DNA of 12,729 nt from Hymenopellis radicata (Eukaryota; Basidiomycota; Agaricomycetes; Agaricales; Physalacriaceae): assembly GCA_015501595.1 (NCBI GenBank), contig JADNRX010001207.1, forward strand, positions 1 to 12,729, read 5' to 3'. Position numbers and translations under genes: made by a program. Below the pieces are notes generated by a model, which searched no databases, was not told the DNA's origin, and saw nothing but the letters and a program-made list of their open reading frames with translations. Within the stretch, counting starts at the first letter, position 1; every line of letters starts with the position of its first letter. Below, in pieces: positions 1 through 8,900 of this stretch.

Positions 1-133
1 CGAGGATAAACGTAATTTCTTGCTCACTCTTTTTGATCCTTTCGATGTTGTTGGCTTGATCACGAAGAGAGACGAAAAAGAGAAATTCTGGGAGAAGGAG
101 CACAAGGCGTCGGAGTCTACGGTCTCAGTTTAG
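1..133 (+). CDS. C-terminal end of an unidentified protein (partial)
   Basis: An open frame enters from the left edge (first full codon at 2) and stops with TAG at 131-133, giving 43 residues. The peptide begins with a hydrophobic stretch (FLLTLFDPFDVVGLI) and ends in a highly charged, probably helical tail rich in Lys and Glu (TKRDEKEKFWEKEHK), closing with STVSV. That composition is normal for the cytosolic tail of a larger protein, and the stop is followed by AT-rich sequence. I do not recognise the family and infer no function. The call rests on codon-like composition and edge position alone, so it could be a chance frame. Confidence 0.5.
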   Translation, partial: EDKRNFLLTLFDPFDVVGLITKRDEKEKFWEKEHKASESTVSV

Positions 134-658
134 TGAACGGTATATACTCTACGACAACTCACATACGACCTACTTAAGCTATTCGACGATCTTTACTGTG
201 ATACGAGCCTTTAATCTTTAAGAAGCCTTCGACCGACTTGGGATGACATGTCACACAGAGACTCAGAAGCGCGAATGTGTCGCGGGAGTTGAGTAGCAGT
301 TATGAAGACGGGTTTAATCATTTCCCACGCTGAATGGTTAACCTACCTGCTTACTTACCGTCTGTTTCAGGCTACACGGGCTACATGAGGTGAGACACAT
401 TCATCTCTTTGGCCACCTCGACAGTTTTCGGCTGCTCAGGACTCTTAAGCTACATAGCCCATGTGGCTTCTCAACTTCTCATGGGTTGCCCGTATGATTC
501 TTTCCGCTCAAACCCGACGAAAGATGGCATAATAATATGTTTGGACTCACGCTCCATCAACTCCAACATGACGACCCTCATCGCTGCAATATTCAGCCTT
601 TTTCAGCTCTACTGTTCGTGTACCGGCATCAAGTTGAAACCCTCACTTCTTCCCAGCT
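134..658. other. Intergenic region upstream of the GH27 gene
   Basis: This is about 525 bp between the stop of the left-edge gene and the proposed GH27 start. A TATATA-containing stretch near 141-148 lies just after the upstream stop and could belong to that gene's 3' end processing. I find no coding frame with family similarity on either strand, no tRNA-like fold and no repeat. Open frames present here (for example 409-669) have no recognisable composition. The segment presumably holds the 3' end of the left gene and the GH27 promoter. Confidence 0.5.
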
Positions 659-2308
659 ATGGGATTTAACACGTGTTCAATCTCTCTTGCACTGGCCACA
701 CTGATGAACCTGTCTTGGGGCCTTCTAGTAGGTGGAATCGGTTCGTGTGCAATATCAACGAAACGCTCATCCGAGAGACGGCCCGTCACTGAATGAAGAC
801 CTCGGTTTCTTGTCGGCAGGTTATGAAACATCAGCTTGGACGATTGTTGGTCTACCAAGGAACGCGATTCAAATGGTCTCCTGGTTCCAATTCCTCAAAG
901 TTCCCAAGTAGCCTCAATAAACAGACTTCCCGCATGATCTAGGCTTCAAAGCTAGAGTGAGTCTTGCCTTTCGACTCTTCCAATATCTCTAGAAAGAGAT
1001 ATACATTAGTCACCCACTTCCGCTATATTAAACTCACGGTTAGTCACGTACAAACGTAACTTGCTTTCTCTCCGGAGGTCCTGATGCCCTTAGCGTGCTG
1101 GATTTGCTGGCAACCTGGACCACGAGTTGACTGATACGAGAACCTTTGTGGAATGGGGTACGCGATGTTTATGTTTGCCTTCTCCCGTGGTCCCCGAGAA
1201 GTAGGACTCTGATCATAGGTTTCGATTATGTGAAGGTATATTTCGAGCCGTCCGTCTCGTGCTTCCTTTCTACGGATGCAGTGCATTAGATCGATAATTG
1301 TGACTCTGGGGCCTTTGACGGCACGAATGAAGAGAGATTTGGAAGATGACTGATGCCCTCACTCGAGTTTAGAGACAGGGAAAATGTTGTTCTATTCTCT
1401 GGTGGAATGGCAGAGCTTTGACGCCAGGGCATGGGGTCCTTCCATTGCTAACTCTTGGAGAAGTACGTATTTGGTCTTCAGTGAATCCTGCCTGGGCTGA
1501 TGAGCGCCATAACGCAGTGTACGACGACGACATTCAGTCGAGCTGTCACAGGATAACAGAGATATTGAATAATACATCTTTCATCGGCAATTTACGGACA
1601 TAACGATCTTGGTAAGAAATACTGCACCATGTGTGTTCTACTAGTAACAGTGGCTAGATCGTTTCAGACATGCTCGAGAACGGAAACGACGACCTGCTGA
1701 ACAAAGAAGTCATTTTCCTGCCTGGGCCTTGACCGAGTCCCCTCTCTTGATAATAGGAACCGATGTACGAATTTTTCCATACTCTGGCTTCATCTTTATT
1801 CACTAGCGCCACCTTTGATAGATTTCCGCTCTATCTCAGGATGCCGTTGAGATTCTTACAGAAATCATAAAAAATAACCAAGATACCGCTATTGGGGAAC
1901 CTTTGGTACCTTTTCTCGGGGAAGAATCCAGATGGAACCTGGGACCCGTAAGCTCCCTGTCCTCGCCCATACTGGCCGTCGCTGACCGCCGTATTCCGCT
2001 GATGCAGGACATTCCCCGCGCAATACTGGAGGTAAGTACGCCTGCCGTCGCTTCGAATTCTGGTCTTCACGACACTTAGTTCAGCGGCTATCATCGAGAT
2101 CAAAGCCACACCGCGGTCATGTTCATCAGCGGACCGTCGATCTTAACTTCACGCTCACGCGCTCGCCTCACCTCGAACAAGGAACGATCTCTGCCGTCAG
2201 AGATTTATGGAGACACGACGACATCGGGCTAGTCGATACGTCTTCGACGGCAGTATTGCCTCACATGATGTTCGCGCATATGTCTTCACTGAGCAGCCGT
2301 CGGCTTAA
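659..2308 (+). CDS. Secreted GH27 alpha-galactosidase-like glycoside hydrolase, multi-exon, many frameshifts
   Basis: GH27 enzymes hydrolyse terminal alpha-galactosides by a retaining mechanism. The ATG at 659 opens a hydrophobic leader (MGFNTCSISLALATLMNLSW), a plausible signal peptide. Exons read about 659-956, possibly one near 1015-1037, then 1078-1157, 1219-1235, 1290-1462, 1518-1611, 1668-1764, 1822-1947, 2008-2031 and 2085-2308. Family landmarks in order are LDDCW near 836-850; GFAGNLDHE at 1100-1126; KIDNC across the 1235/1290 junction, with the Asp at 1293-1295 as expected nucleophile; SWRMYDDDI across 1462/1518, with the Asp at 1526-1528 as expected acid/base; GHNDLDMLENGN across 1611/1668; WALTESPLLIIGTDISALSQ across 1764/1822; FPAQYWSG across 2031/2085; and a C-terminal beta domain (VRDLW) ending in TAA at 2306-2308. 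Reading through needs about 13 single-base corrections, nearly all in homopolymers. The corrected product is about 390 residues, slightly short at the N-terminus of the mature enzyme, where the usual PPLGWNSW-like segment is reduced to LVGWNRF. The family is well supported; substrate, start and first intron are uncertain. A young pseudogene is possible. Confidence 0.82.
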
Positions 2309-2847
2309 CCAAACTACGGACAGCATGAAGTTGCGTCGGAATATTCACCTTCTCCATTCGAACTAGTTGGACTATTCACAAATGATGATGAACACGATGG
2401 TTGCGCGCTGGTTGAAGAGTATTCTCCGGAGTGAGATCACTCGCTGTAGCTCCGGGCGTCCCCGAGTTTCCCAGATGCCTTCTGACACGCTTGAGGGCCT
2501 CTGTGTTGTCATTTTCCCGTTACTTTAACCCTAATTTGGGCCGGAGTGGGGTGCAACAAACCCAGAGAGGAAACAAAACCCCCACGCAATCACGACGACG
2601 CCCCTGCGAAAGGAAAGCTTTCCAACACACTGAAAGCGCCCCCATTCATATTATGCCAAGCGATTCAGGACACGAGAACGATTGTGGAAAATTCACGGGT
2701 GCGAGGCAAATATAGCCCATCAGCATTCGAACGCTCTGTCTGTCCCTTCAACTCCTCCTCCGCCGCAGTTTAGCCGACTGCAACTGCTCCTGACGCTCAG
2801 ACTTCCACTTTCTGTTTTACTTTGGTTTGTAATCGGACAGGATGTAC
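2309..2847. other. Intergenic region between the GH27 and dioxygenase-like genes
   Basis: This stretch between the GH27 stop and the next core promoter shows no exon with recognisable family similarity. It contains C-runs and CCCCACGC-like motifs around 2577-2610 and a pyrimidine-rich stretch around 2748-2765, consistent with a fungal promoter region. Small open frames at 2431-2715 and 2546-2773 overlap each other in different frames, and neither looks like a protein. It should contain the GH27 3' end and the regulatory region of the dioxygenase-like gene. Confidence 0.5.
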
Positions 2848-2855
2848 CATAAAAG
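2848..2855 (+). promoter_or_regulatory. TATA-like element before the dioxygenase-like gene
   Basis: The octamer CATAAAAG lies 57 bp upstream of the proposed start codon at 2912, a reasonable place for a TATA-type element with a short 5' leader in fungi. The evidence is motif and position only; many fungal promoters lack such an element. Confidence 0.35.
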
Positions 2856-2911
2856 ACGTAGGTCAACGCGGTATTCCTCGTTGAACGAGCCCCCTCAATC
2901 TTTTGTCCAAC

Positions 2912-4055
2912 ATGCTGTTCTCTACCCTTGCATCACTTACTCTCCTCGCCACTTCCGCGTTCGGTGGGCGACACTATACTCCACCACAAGATTGACTACT
3001 GACCCCTACATCCAAAGGTTTACCAGCTGCTGCCCCCGTGAAAGCGAGGGCTACATCTAGTACTTGGTACCCCAAGATCCCGAACGTTAGTTGTCTGATC
3101 CTAAGTCGCTTCATCCATGGTTGGATAACGTTTGATAGGCTGTCTGCGTTCTCTCTCCCAGCGTGGCGAGAAGTAAGCTTTTACATAGACGCTAGGCCCA
3201 TCTGTTGACATACTTACCAGAGAACTACGTATCCAACCCGGTAATAACCCTCGCAACATCTCTCGGTACCGCTAACTCTCTTTTCAGCCCATGCAACAGG
3301 ATGTTAGCGATGGTCAAGCGTACGTGGTTATCACATGACATCGGCCAACGCTCACAGGTTATTAGTGGTATCGCGTTCACGCTGGATATAGGCATCATGG
3401 ACACTACGTCCTGCCAACCTCTCAGCGGCGTTCTCGTTGAGTTGTGGTCTTGTATGTACATTCCCCTACAGTACAGTAGCGTCTATTCTAATGAATTCTA
3501 CTAGCCAACGCGACGGGTCAATACGGATCGTTCTTGCGCGGTGCCACCACAACGGCGTCCAACGGTATTGCTGAGTTCCAGACCATCTTTCCTGGTTACG
3601 CGTCGGACGGTGCGAACCACTTCAGTATTGCCGTACACGCGACATCCTCCATGTCGTCGCCTGTCATCCACACTGGCCAACTGTTCTTCACCGACCGATG
3701 GACCGATGTCGTTTCAATGACGGCGGACTACCAAGGCAACACGAACCAGCGTATGGTGAACTCCAGGACCCGAACTTCGCGGCCGCGAACGGAGGAGGAT
3801 ACAGCGCCATCGTTAAGTGAGTGAATTTGGATGACTGATCATCGGTCCGGTCACTCATCACCTCTTACCTTAAGTGTACTCTCCATCTACGATGATTGGC
3901 CCGAAGGTAAGCATTGCCTGTCCGAGTGCGGTCTTCTGACTAACCATCCAACAGGCATTATTGGAGATATCAGTCTGTGTTTCTTTCCAGGGTTTGTCCT
4001 CCTTCAACTGACTGTTTCTACAGCCGTCGGTGTGAACCCTTCGAGCGCGGCATAA
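2912..4055 (+). CDS. Secreted intradiol ring-cleavage dioxygenase-like protein
   Basis: Intradiol dioxygenases open catechol-type rings between the hydroxyls using Fe(III); fungal extracellular members are linked to lignin-derived aromatics. Proposed exons are 2912-2963, 3018-3085, 3139-3172, 3221-3240, 3288-3319, 3366-3451, 3505-3816, 3875-3906, 3955-3978 and 4024-4055, giving about 230 residues. All junctions are GT..AG and keep phase. The last intron (3979-4023) is optional because that stretch is also open. A signal peptide (MLFSTLASLTLLATSAFG) is followed by a short Pro/Ala linker. The core then reads CVLSPSVARKNYV, DGQAGIAFTLDIGIMDTTSC, LVELWSSNATGQYGSFLRG, GIAEFQTIFPGY and HTGQLFFTDRW, in the order expected for the fold. 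One base appears lost from the C-run at 3763-3764: the frame then resumes as DPNFAAANGGGYSAIV and IYDDWPEG. The usual iron-binding HxH pair reads HFS, and the Tyr expected one residue after the FPG-x position is displaced, so catalysis is doubtful. The fold call is firm; activity is not. Confidence 0.85.
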
Positions 4056-4520
4056 GACATGTAGTTGGTGTTTTTATCCCTTGGCGTATGTAAAAATGTA
4101 TGAGTCCGATAATAATGGAGGATTCTTTTCAGTTTCAGAAAACAAGTCAGGGCGGCCCGAGGAGGTGAACGCCTAATGGGGCAGAACACGTCAACAGAGG
4201 CCGCCCCGGGGATCCGTAAGATGATTTACGTGAACCGGAAAAGTTGGAAAAGTGGGCTCACTTGGAATGTCCATTTGAGGACCGAGTCAATCATGATACA
4301 AAGTGTTCGTTTGCTCTGGCCCGCTTTCCCCTTGACGTCCATGTTAGTCGCCTCAGAAACATTGTCCAACCTTGTAACCATCGATCAAGGCCCCTTTCTT
4401 CTCCTTTCTTCGCCGATCGTCTCTTGGGCGCCTTGTCTGACAATTGCTGACCGAGGATAATGCCTGTTCATCTTCTCCTCTCATACTTATAGTTTCAAGC
4501 ATTTTCTGAACGACCTTGTT
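4056..4520. other. Intergenic region, no supported gene
   Basis: This region follows the dioxygenase-like stop. Two overlapping open frames (4176-4460 and 4244-4450) compete for the same bases, and neither resembles a known domain or has a clear splice structure. A pyrimidine-rich tract at about 4390-4430 and another at 4465-4480 resemble the CT-rich stretches often found near fungal transcription starts, which fits a promoter for the downstream Ser-rich gene. Confidence 0.45.
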
Positions 4521-4643
4521 ATGCCTGTCACGACCGACCCTCAGAGGTCATTATTCGTTACTTTATTTGCCGCCACCATCAGCTTCATCGGACTCGGAGT
4601 GGCAAGTTTTTCACTCCTCCATTTCCAGTTCCCCCCGTTTTAA
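4521..4643 (+). CDS. Possible 40-residue membrane peptide or upstream ORF
   Basis: An ATG at 4521 opens 40 codons ending in TAA at 4641-4643. Residues 11 to 32 are almost entirely hydrophobic or small (LFVTLFAATISFIGLGVASF), which would form a single membrane span, with a short polar N-terminus and a Phe/Pro-rich end. It sits 63 bp before the ATG of the Ser/Pro-rich gene in the same orientation, so it could be an upstream ORF in that leader, a separate microprotein, a first exon I failed to join, or chance. No homologue comes to mind. Composition and position are the only evidence. Confidence 0.25.
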   Translation: MPVTTDPQRSLFVTLFAATISFIGLGVASFSLLHFQFPPF

Positions 4644-4705
4644 CCCGCGAATAGAGCATCTTAGCAGTATGGGTCCTTTGGCTTGTTCCTCGTGCACGTC
4701 CTGCA

Positions 4706-5715
4706 ATGCCTGAGGTTCAATTGAAGAAGCCTAAACCGGATAAGGCTCGAAGGCGCTCTGCGCCACCAGTACTATTCCCGTCGACCGCTTCTTCCTCACT
4801 CTCCCCGCCTTCTCCACTCATTCCAATAATCACTGTCGCCTCCAAAGGGGCTGATTCATCCGGTCGACATGTTTCTTTTCTGGACTCTCAAATTCGTGCC
4901 AGAAGAAATACGAGGCGCTACTCTGCACCTCTAGAAACGGTTCATCCGGATTCTGAAGACTTCTCGGATTCAAGTCCATTGTCGTCCTCATCGACTCTCG
5001 TGGCTACGCCTCCATCCAAACACATCAATGTCTTGACGCCCATCATATCAGAAGCCGGCGAGAGTTCTGCAACTGATTCAGACTCTTCACGCCGTTCTTC
5101 GCGGTCCTCGCCCCTTCTGTCTTACCGAATGTCGAAAATGAAGAACCCTCTGGGAAAGAAGACGCGAAAGTCGTCCATCGACGCGACTGATATCATGAGT
5201 TCGTTCTTCATTCCTTCACTCGATCCCTACTTAAGTCAATATCTAGAGGAACTACCTAAACCAACGCGCAGTGCCAGTCTCGTATTCGTCGATATGTGGC
5301 AACGGTCGCGTCCTCAAACAGCACCGGAAGCGTCCACTCTGCCGTCAGGTTCTCGACCTCAACCATACCGTCGGTCATCGGGAAGTCAAGCGTCTCCGGG
5401 CCCTTCTTCTCCGTCCAGTCCAGGCTTCTCCTACTTTCCGTTCAAACCGTCCAGGAGAGTATCCAACCCACACCTGTGCCGCGCACGCAACCCTATATGT
5501 ATCCCTATTTTGCTGCGCCACCAGTAGGCACACCGCAGGACTATGTTAAGTTTTCTCTACAGGTGGAAGGCACCATCCGTAGTAATGGTTCCACAGCAGT
5601 CACTGAAAGTTCTTGTCGCGCAGTAGAGAAGAAAGAGGCCAATGCGCAAGCACAGGCCTCTCTTGGGTATGGTCGCCGTCCTTTGGGGCGTAGCGTAGTC
5701 AGTGCTCTTCCCTAG
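4706..5715 (+). CDS. Ser/Pro/Arg-rich, probably disordered protein of unknown function (one frameshift)
   Basis: An ATG at 4706 opens a frame running to 5527, extremely rich in Ser, Pro and Arg with no globular domain visible. Basic-residue-plus-Ser motifs recur (RRRSAPP, RRYSAP, RRSSRSS, TRKSSID, RRSSGS, RRVS), the style of AGC-kinase or 14-3-3 target sites. From about 5455 the original frame loses its bias, while another frame gives a Pro/Tyr segment (TPVPRTQPYMYPYFAAPPVG) and stays open to TAG at 5713-5715. One lost base in the GG at 5454-5455 would join the two into about 336 residues. No intron is needed. The 3' end faces the helicase gene convergently. I do not recognise a family; a regulatory or signalling scaffold is a guess from composition. 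The C-terminal end is the least certain part. Confidence 0.55.
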
Positions 5716-5984
5716 CCTCGAGGTTCCTTAAAATTAAGCATATATTGTACGCGTGCCTGCCACTCCTCGTTTCAAATTCGACAGGACTGATTTTTTTCGC
5801 AGAATGGGTTTCATGATGTTATATCCTCAGGTTAATTGTAATCCGGAAGCAAATGATGTATTTCTAGTGATGATATCCATAATAATGATCACCGATACCC
5901 AACCGAAATGTAGACCAACGATGCGTGTAGCCGATAGGATCAATGGATTTCGGAGGGAACATCTATGTAATCTAGAGCTGCGAA
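5716..5984. other. Convergent 3' intergenic region
   Basis: This segment separates two genes ending toward each other: the Ser/Pro-rich gene on + and the helicase on -. It is AT-rich just after the first stop (AAATTAAGCATATATTG around 5731-5747), compatible with polyadenylation signals for the + strand gene. An open frame at 5753-6013 crosses the helicase stop and has no protein-like features. Both 3' untranslated regions must fit in 269 bp, so the transcripts may overlap. Confidence 0.5.
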
Positions 5985-8900
5985 TCAAGATGCAGCAACT
6001 CCGTCGTGGCTAAGAAGAGCAAGCATCGCCCGAATAACATGGTTGTTTTGACCAGATGACAAGACCGAGCTCTCCTCGATGCTGCGCTGCAATCTGAGCG
6101 TCCAGGAGGCGGCTGAAGGTTCATGTCAGAAACCGTGACAGCAGCACAACATCGCCGACACGTACCGTAACAGGTTGACAAGAGTCCCTATTCGCGCCCA
6201 GGCTTGTAGCTTCACCACCCCTTCCTTCCCGTCGATAGTCAAGCCATTCTTCACTTGGTCCACGGCGACAGGCCCGCCGAACAATAGGATCGCATATAAT
6301 GGGACCTAGAGCGCCCACGTTAGAGATCGCGTTTACAAGACGCGTCATTGTCTTACCTCCGTGGCGTCTCGCAGGTACAGTTTCGTCGTCTTCATCTTCG
6401 TGAAATACACGACATATTGCGATTTCCACGCAGCAAAATCAAACAACACGCTTGCTGGATGCAGGAACACTCGCTCATCTCGAAGATCGAACATCTTGTA
6501 TTCCTTGGCGATATTTTCACGTTGGACCGTGCCGCCAGAGACCTTGTCAAACTTGATGGCGTTCTTCGGAAGATGGACGCGCGCAACTCGTGGCCAAAGG
6601 CCGCCCAAGATAATCGCCTTCAACAGGTTCTCGTTGTCACTGTTCGTGTTGAGAGCAGGCGTTGACGGTTTGGAGTCCTGCGGCACGAAACCGATGTTTG
6701 CGAGCGCCGAAAGGAAGTCTTGACGAAGGCCGCCTACTTCACGAACTGTAGCGGCCGATATGAAATTCTAGGACGCACAATCCAGTCAACCATGGTGCCA
6801 CTGAAGGCAGGGGAGGTTGTTTACCTCTTCGCAGTACTGACGAACAAAACTGGCAGGTTTTCCTTCTGCTCTCAAGCGCGTACATGTGTCGAACGCTTTC
6901 AAATCAGTGAGAAGGTCGCTCGTTCCTTCAGAGAACTGCGCTCGAGCCCTGCTTGTGAATGAGCAACTATTGTCGAGGATTTGGACCCAACGTACCGAGA
7001 AGCTTCCTGTCTCTTATCCATAGGACTGACAAACAAAGGCTTCGACGACAGACACGCAGCTATGGTCAGAACTGGACCGAGACAACGAAAGATGGTTCCT
7101 AGGACCAACATCTTCGCCAGTCGCAGATCAATCGGAAGCAAAGACTACAATACGTCCTGATGAGTGCAGATTTGAGCTCGTATGCAAATGACGCACGATA
7201 TGTCGTCCAAGAGCAGTCAATCTATCCTGCTCGTCTATAGCCCCAAGGTTCTGCAACGTAGACCACGCCGTGTCCATCGCAGCAACGTTCGGGGGATCAA
7301 TTGCCTTCTTCAAGAAATGCTACGAATGAAGTCAATATCGCTTGTCAGCAAAGTGTACCAGAAAATCTCACTCTAACATCCTCGTTTTGCCTTGTAACCT
7401 TCACCGACAAGGAAAGACTATCAAGAGGCACTCTAAGGATCTCCGGGACAGCGAAGCTGCCCATACTAGACTCCTGCCTCCTAGTGTATAATTTGTAACA
7501 CGTCCCTGGCTGTGTACGACCAGCACGTCCACGACGCTGGCGAGCTTCAGCGCGGGTCACCCATGTCTCCGCGAGCCGCGACAGCCCAGCATCTCCATCA
7601 TACTGCGTTTGCTTGACCTTGCCCGAATCAATAACAAAGATAACATCGTCGATAGTAATGGACGTCTGGAAACAGCGTCCGTCAGATGGCGTAGCGATAA
7701 CAGGCTGGAGAAGAACCGACCTCTGCAACATTCGTAGAAGCAATGATCTTCCAGTTCGGAGTCTTCTTGAACACCTGCCGTTGCTCATCGCTAGAAAGGT
7801 TTGCATGCAAGGGAAGAATATCAGCTCGAACGCTGTTCGGTAGGATATCGCGTATAGTCTCCATGCACTGTCGAATTTCTTGAACACCAGGCAAGAATAT
7901 AAGTATACCTCCTTTGGATTTCGCCGTTGTCACGATGTGATGCACGAGGGCAGCTAGAAGCTGTAAACACCCGTTAGCATCGAGACGTTGGGCACTCCAG
8001 TTGGCTTACTTTGTAATCTATCCCGTCAGCTCTTGTAATGTTTTGGAGCGCCGTGATGTTTTCTTCGCTGAAACCCATAGATCTATAATCATTCCGGAAA
8101 GCCTGTTGTGCCTCTGCACTTTCCTTTGTCTGCTTCGTTCTAGTCGCAGCGGGACGATAGTTGATCGACGAGATCACGTCCTCAAGATACCTAAATAACA
8201 TTGAGCATTCAGAGGATACACTTGTTTCAAACTGAAAACGTACACGTCTGTGACAGGATGTGTGAACCCAGGAATGGCCAGAAGCGGCGCACCACCAAAG
8301 TACGAGATGAATGTCTCATGGTTGATGGTGGCAGACATCAGAACGACTTTGAGAGTCTTATTCTCCCTCAACAGCTCTTTGAGCTCCAACAAGAGGAAAT
8401 CGCCGTCGACGGAACGTTCATGGACCTGATAGATATCAACAAGGATATAAAAGGTCTCCAGAACGCAAAGTATACCTCATCCACTACGATATGGGTGACA
8501 TCTCCCAATTTGTCCCCAGAGCTCAGCCTTCGAAGGACAACACCAGTGGTGCAAAACAGCAACTTGGTTTCCTTGGTCCTACTGCTTTCACCACGAATAG
8601 CGTAGCCCACAGACCCGTCCTCTAAACGTTCGGCCGAGACTCGGGAGGAGACACCAATAGCAGAAATACGACGCGGCTGCGTGATAACAATATTTGCCTT
8701 CGCTCCTCTATTATTTTGTATTAACGAATCAAGGATGAATTGTGGGACTGTAACAGCAAAGTGTCAGTGTTTCCTCTATAACAAGAGAATGAACATATAC
8801 GTTGTGTCGTCTTTCCACAACCTGTGTTGAAAGTCAGAGAAGAACTCGCGCGTCCAAGCATGCACTTACCGGTTTCGCCAACAACCACAACCACTCGATT

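Noticed and set aside
409..669. Open frame of 86 codons upstream of the GH27 gene, with a stretch reading MGCPYDSFRSNP that loosely recalls the GH27 N-terminus (MGWNSY).
   Set aside because: The resemblance needs a missing Trp-Asn and no splice structure joins it to the later blocks. A better start with a signal peptide exists at 659.
1831..2109. Antisense open frame of 92 codons.
   Set aside because: It lies opposite GH27 exons that carry clear family blocks, so it is a shadow frame.
659..2308. Programmed frameshifting as an explanation for the repeated frame changes.
   Set aside because: There are too many sites, in both directions, in unrelated genes, and without a shared slippery motif or downstream structure that I can see.
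2431..2773. Two overlapping open frames on + between the GH27 and dioxygenase-like genes.
   Set aside because: They compete for the same bases in different frames, lack domain-like composition, and sit where a promoter is expected.
4176..4460. Open frame of 94 codons with a second overlapping frame.
   Set aside because: Neither has recognisable composition or splice structure, and a pyrimidine-rich promoter-like tract lies inside.
6348..6723. Two overlapping + strand open frames of 105 and 120 codons.
   Set aside because: They are antisense to helicase exons 14 and 15, which have a continuous conserved frame on -.
8425..8480. DEVH instead of DEAH in helicase motif II as a possible inactivating change.
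   Set aside because: DEVH is the usual form in the DHX29/DHX57 clade, so it is expected.
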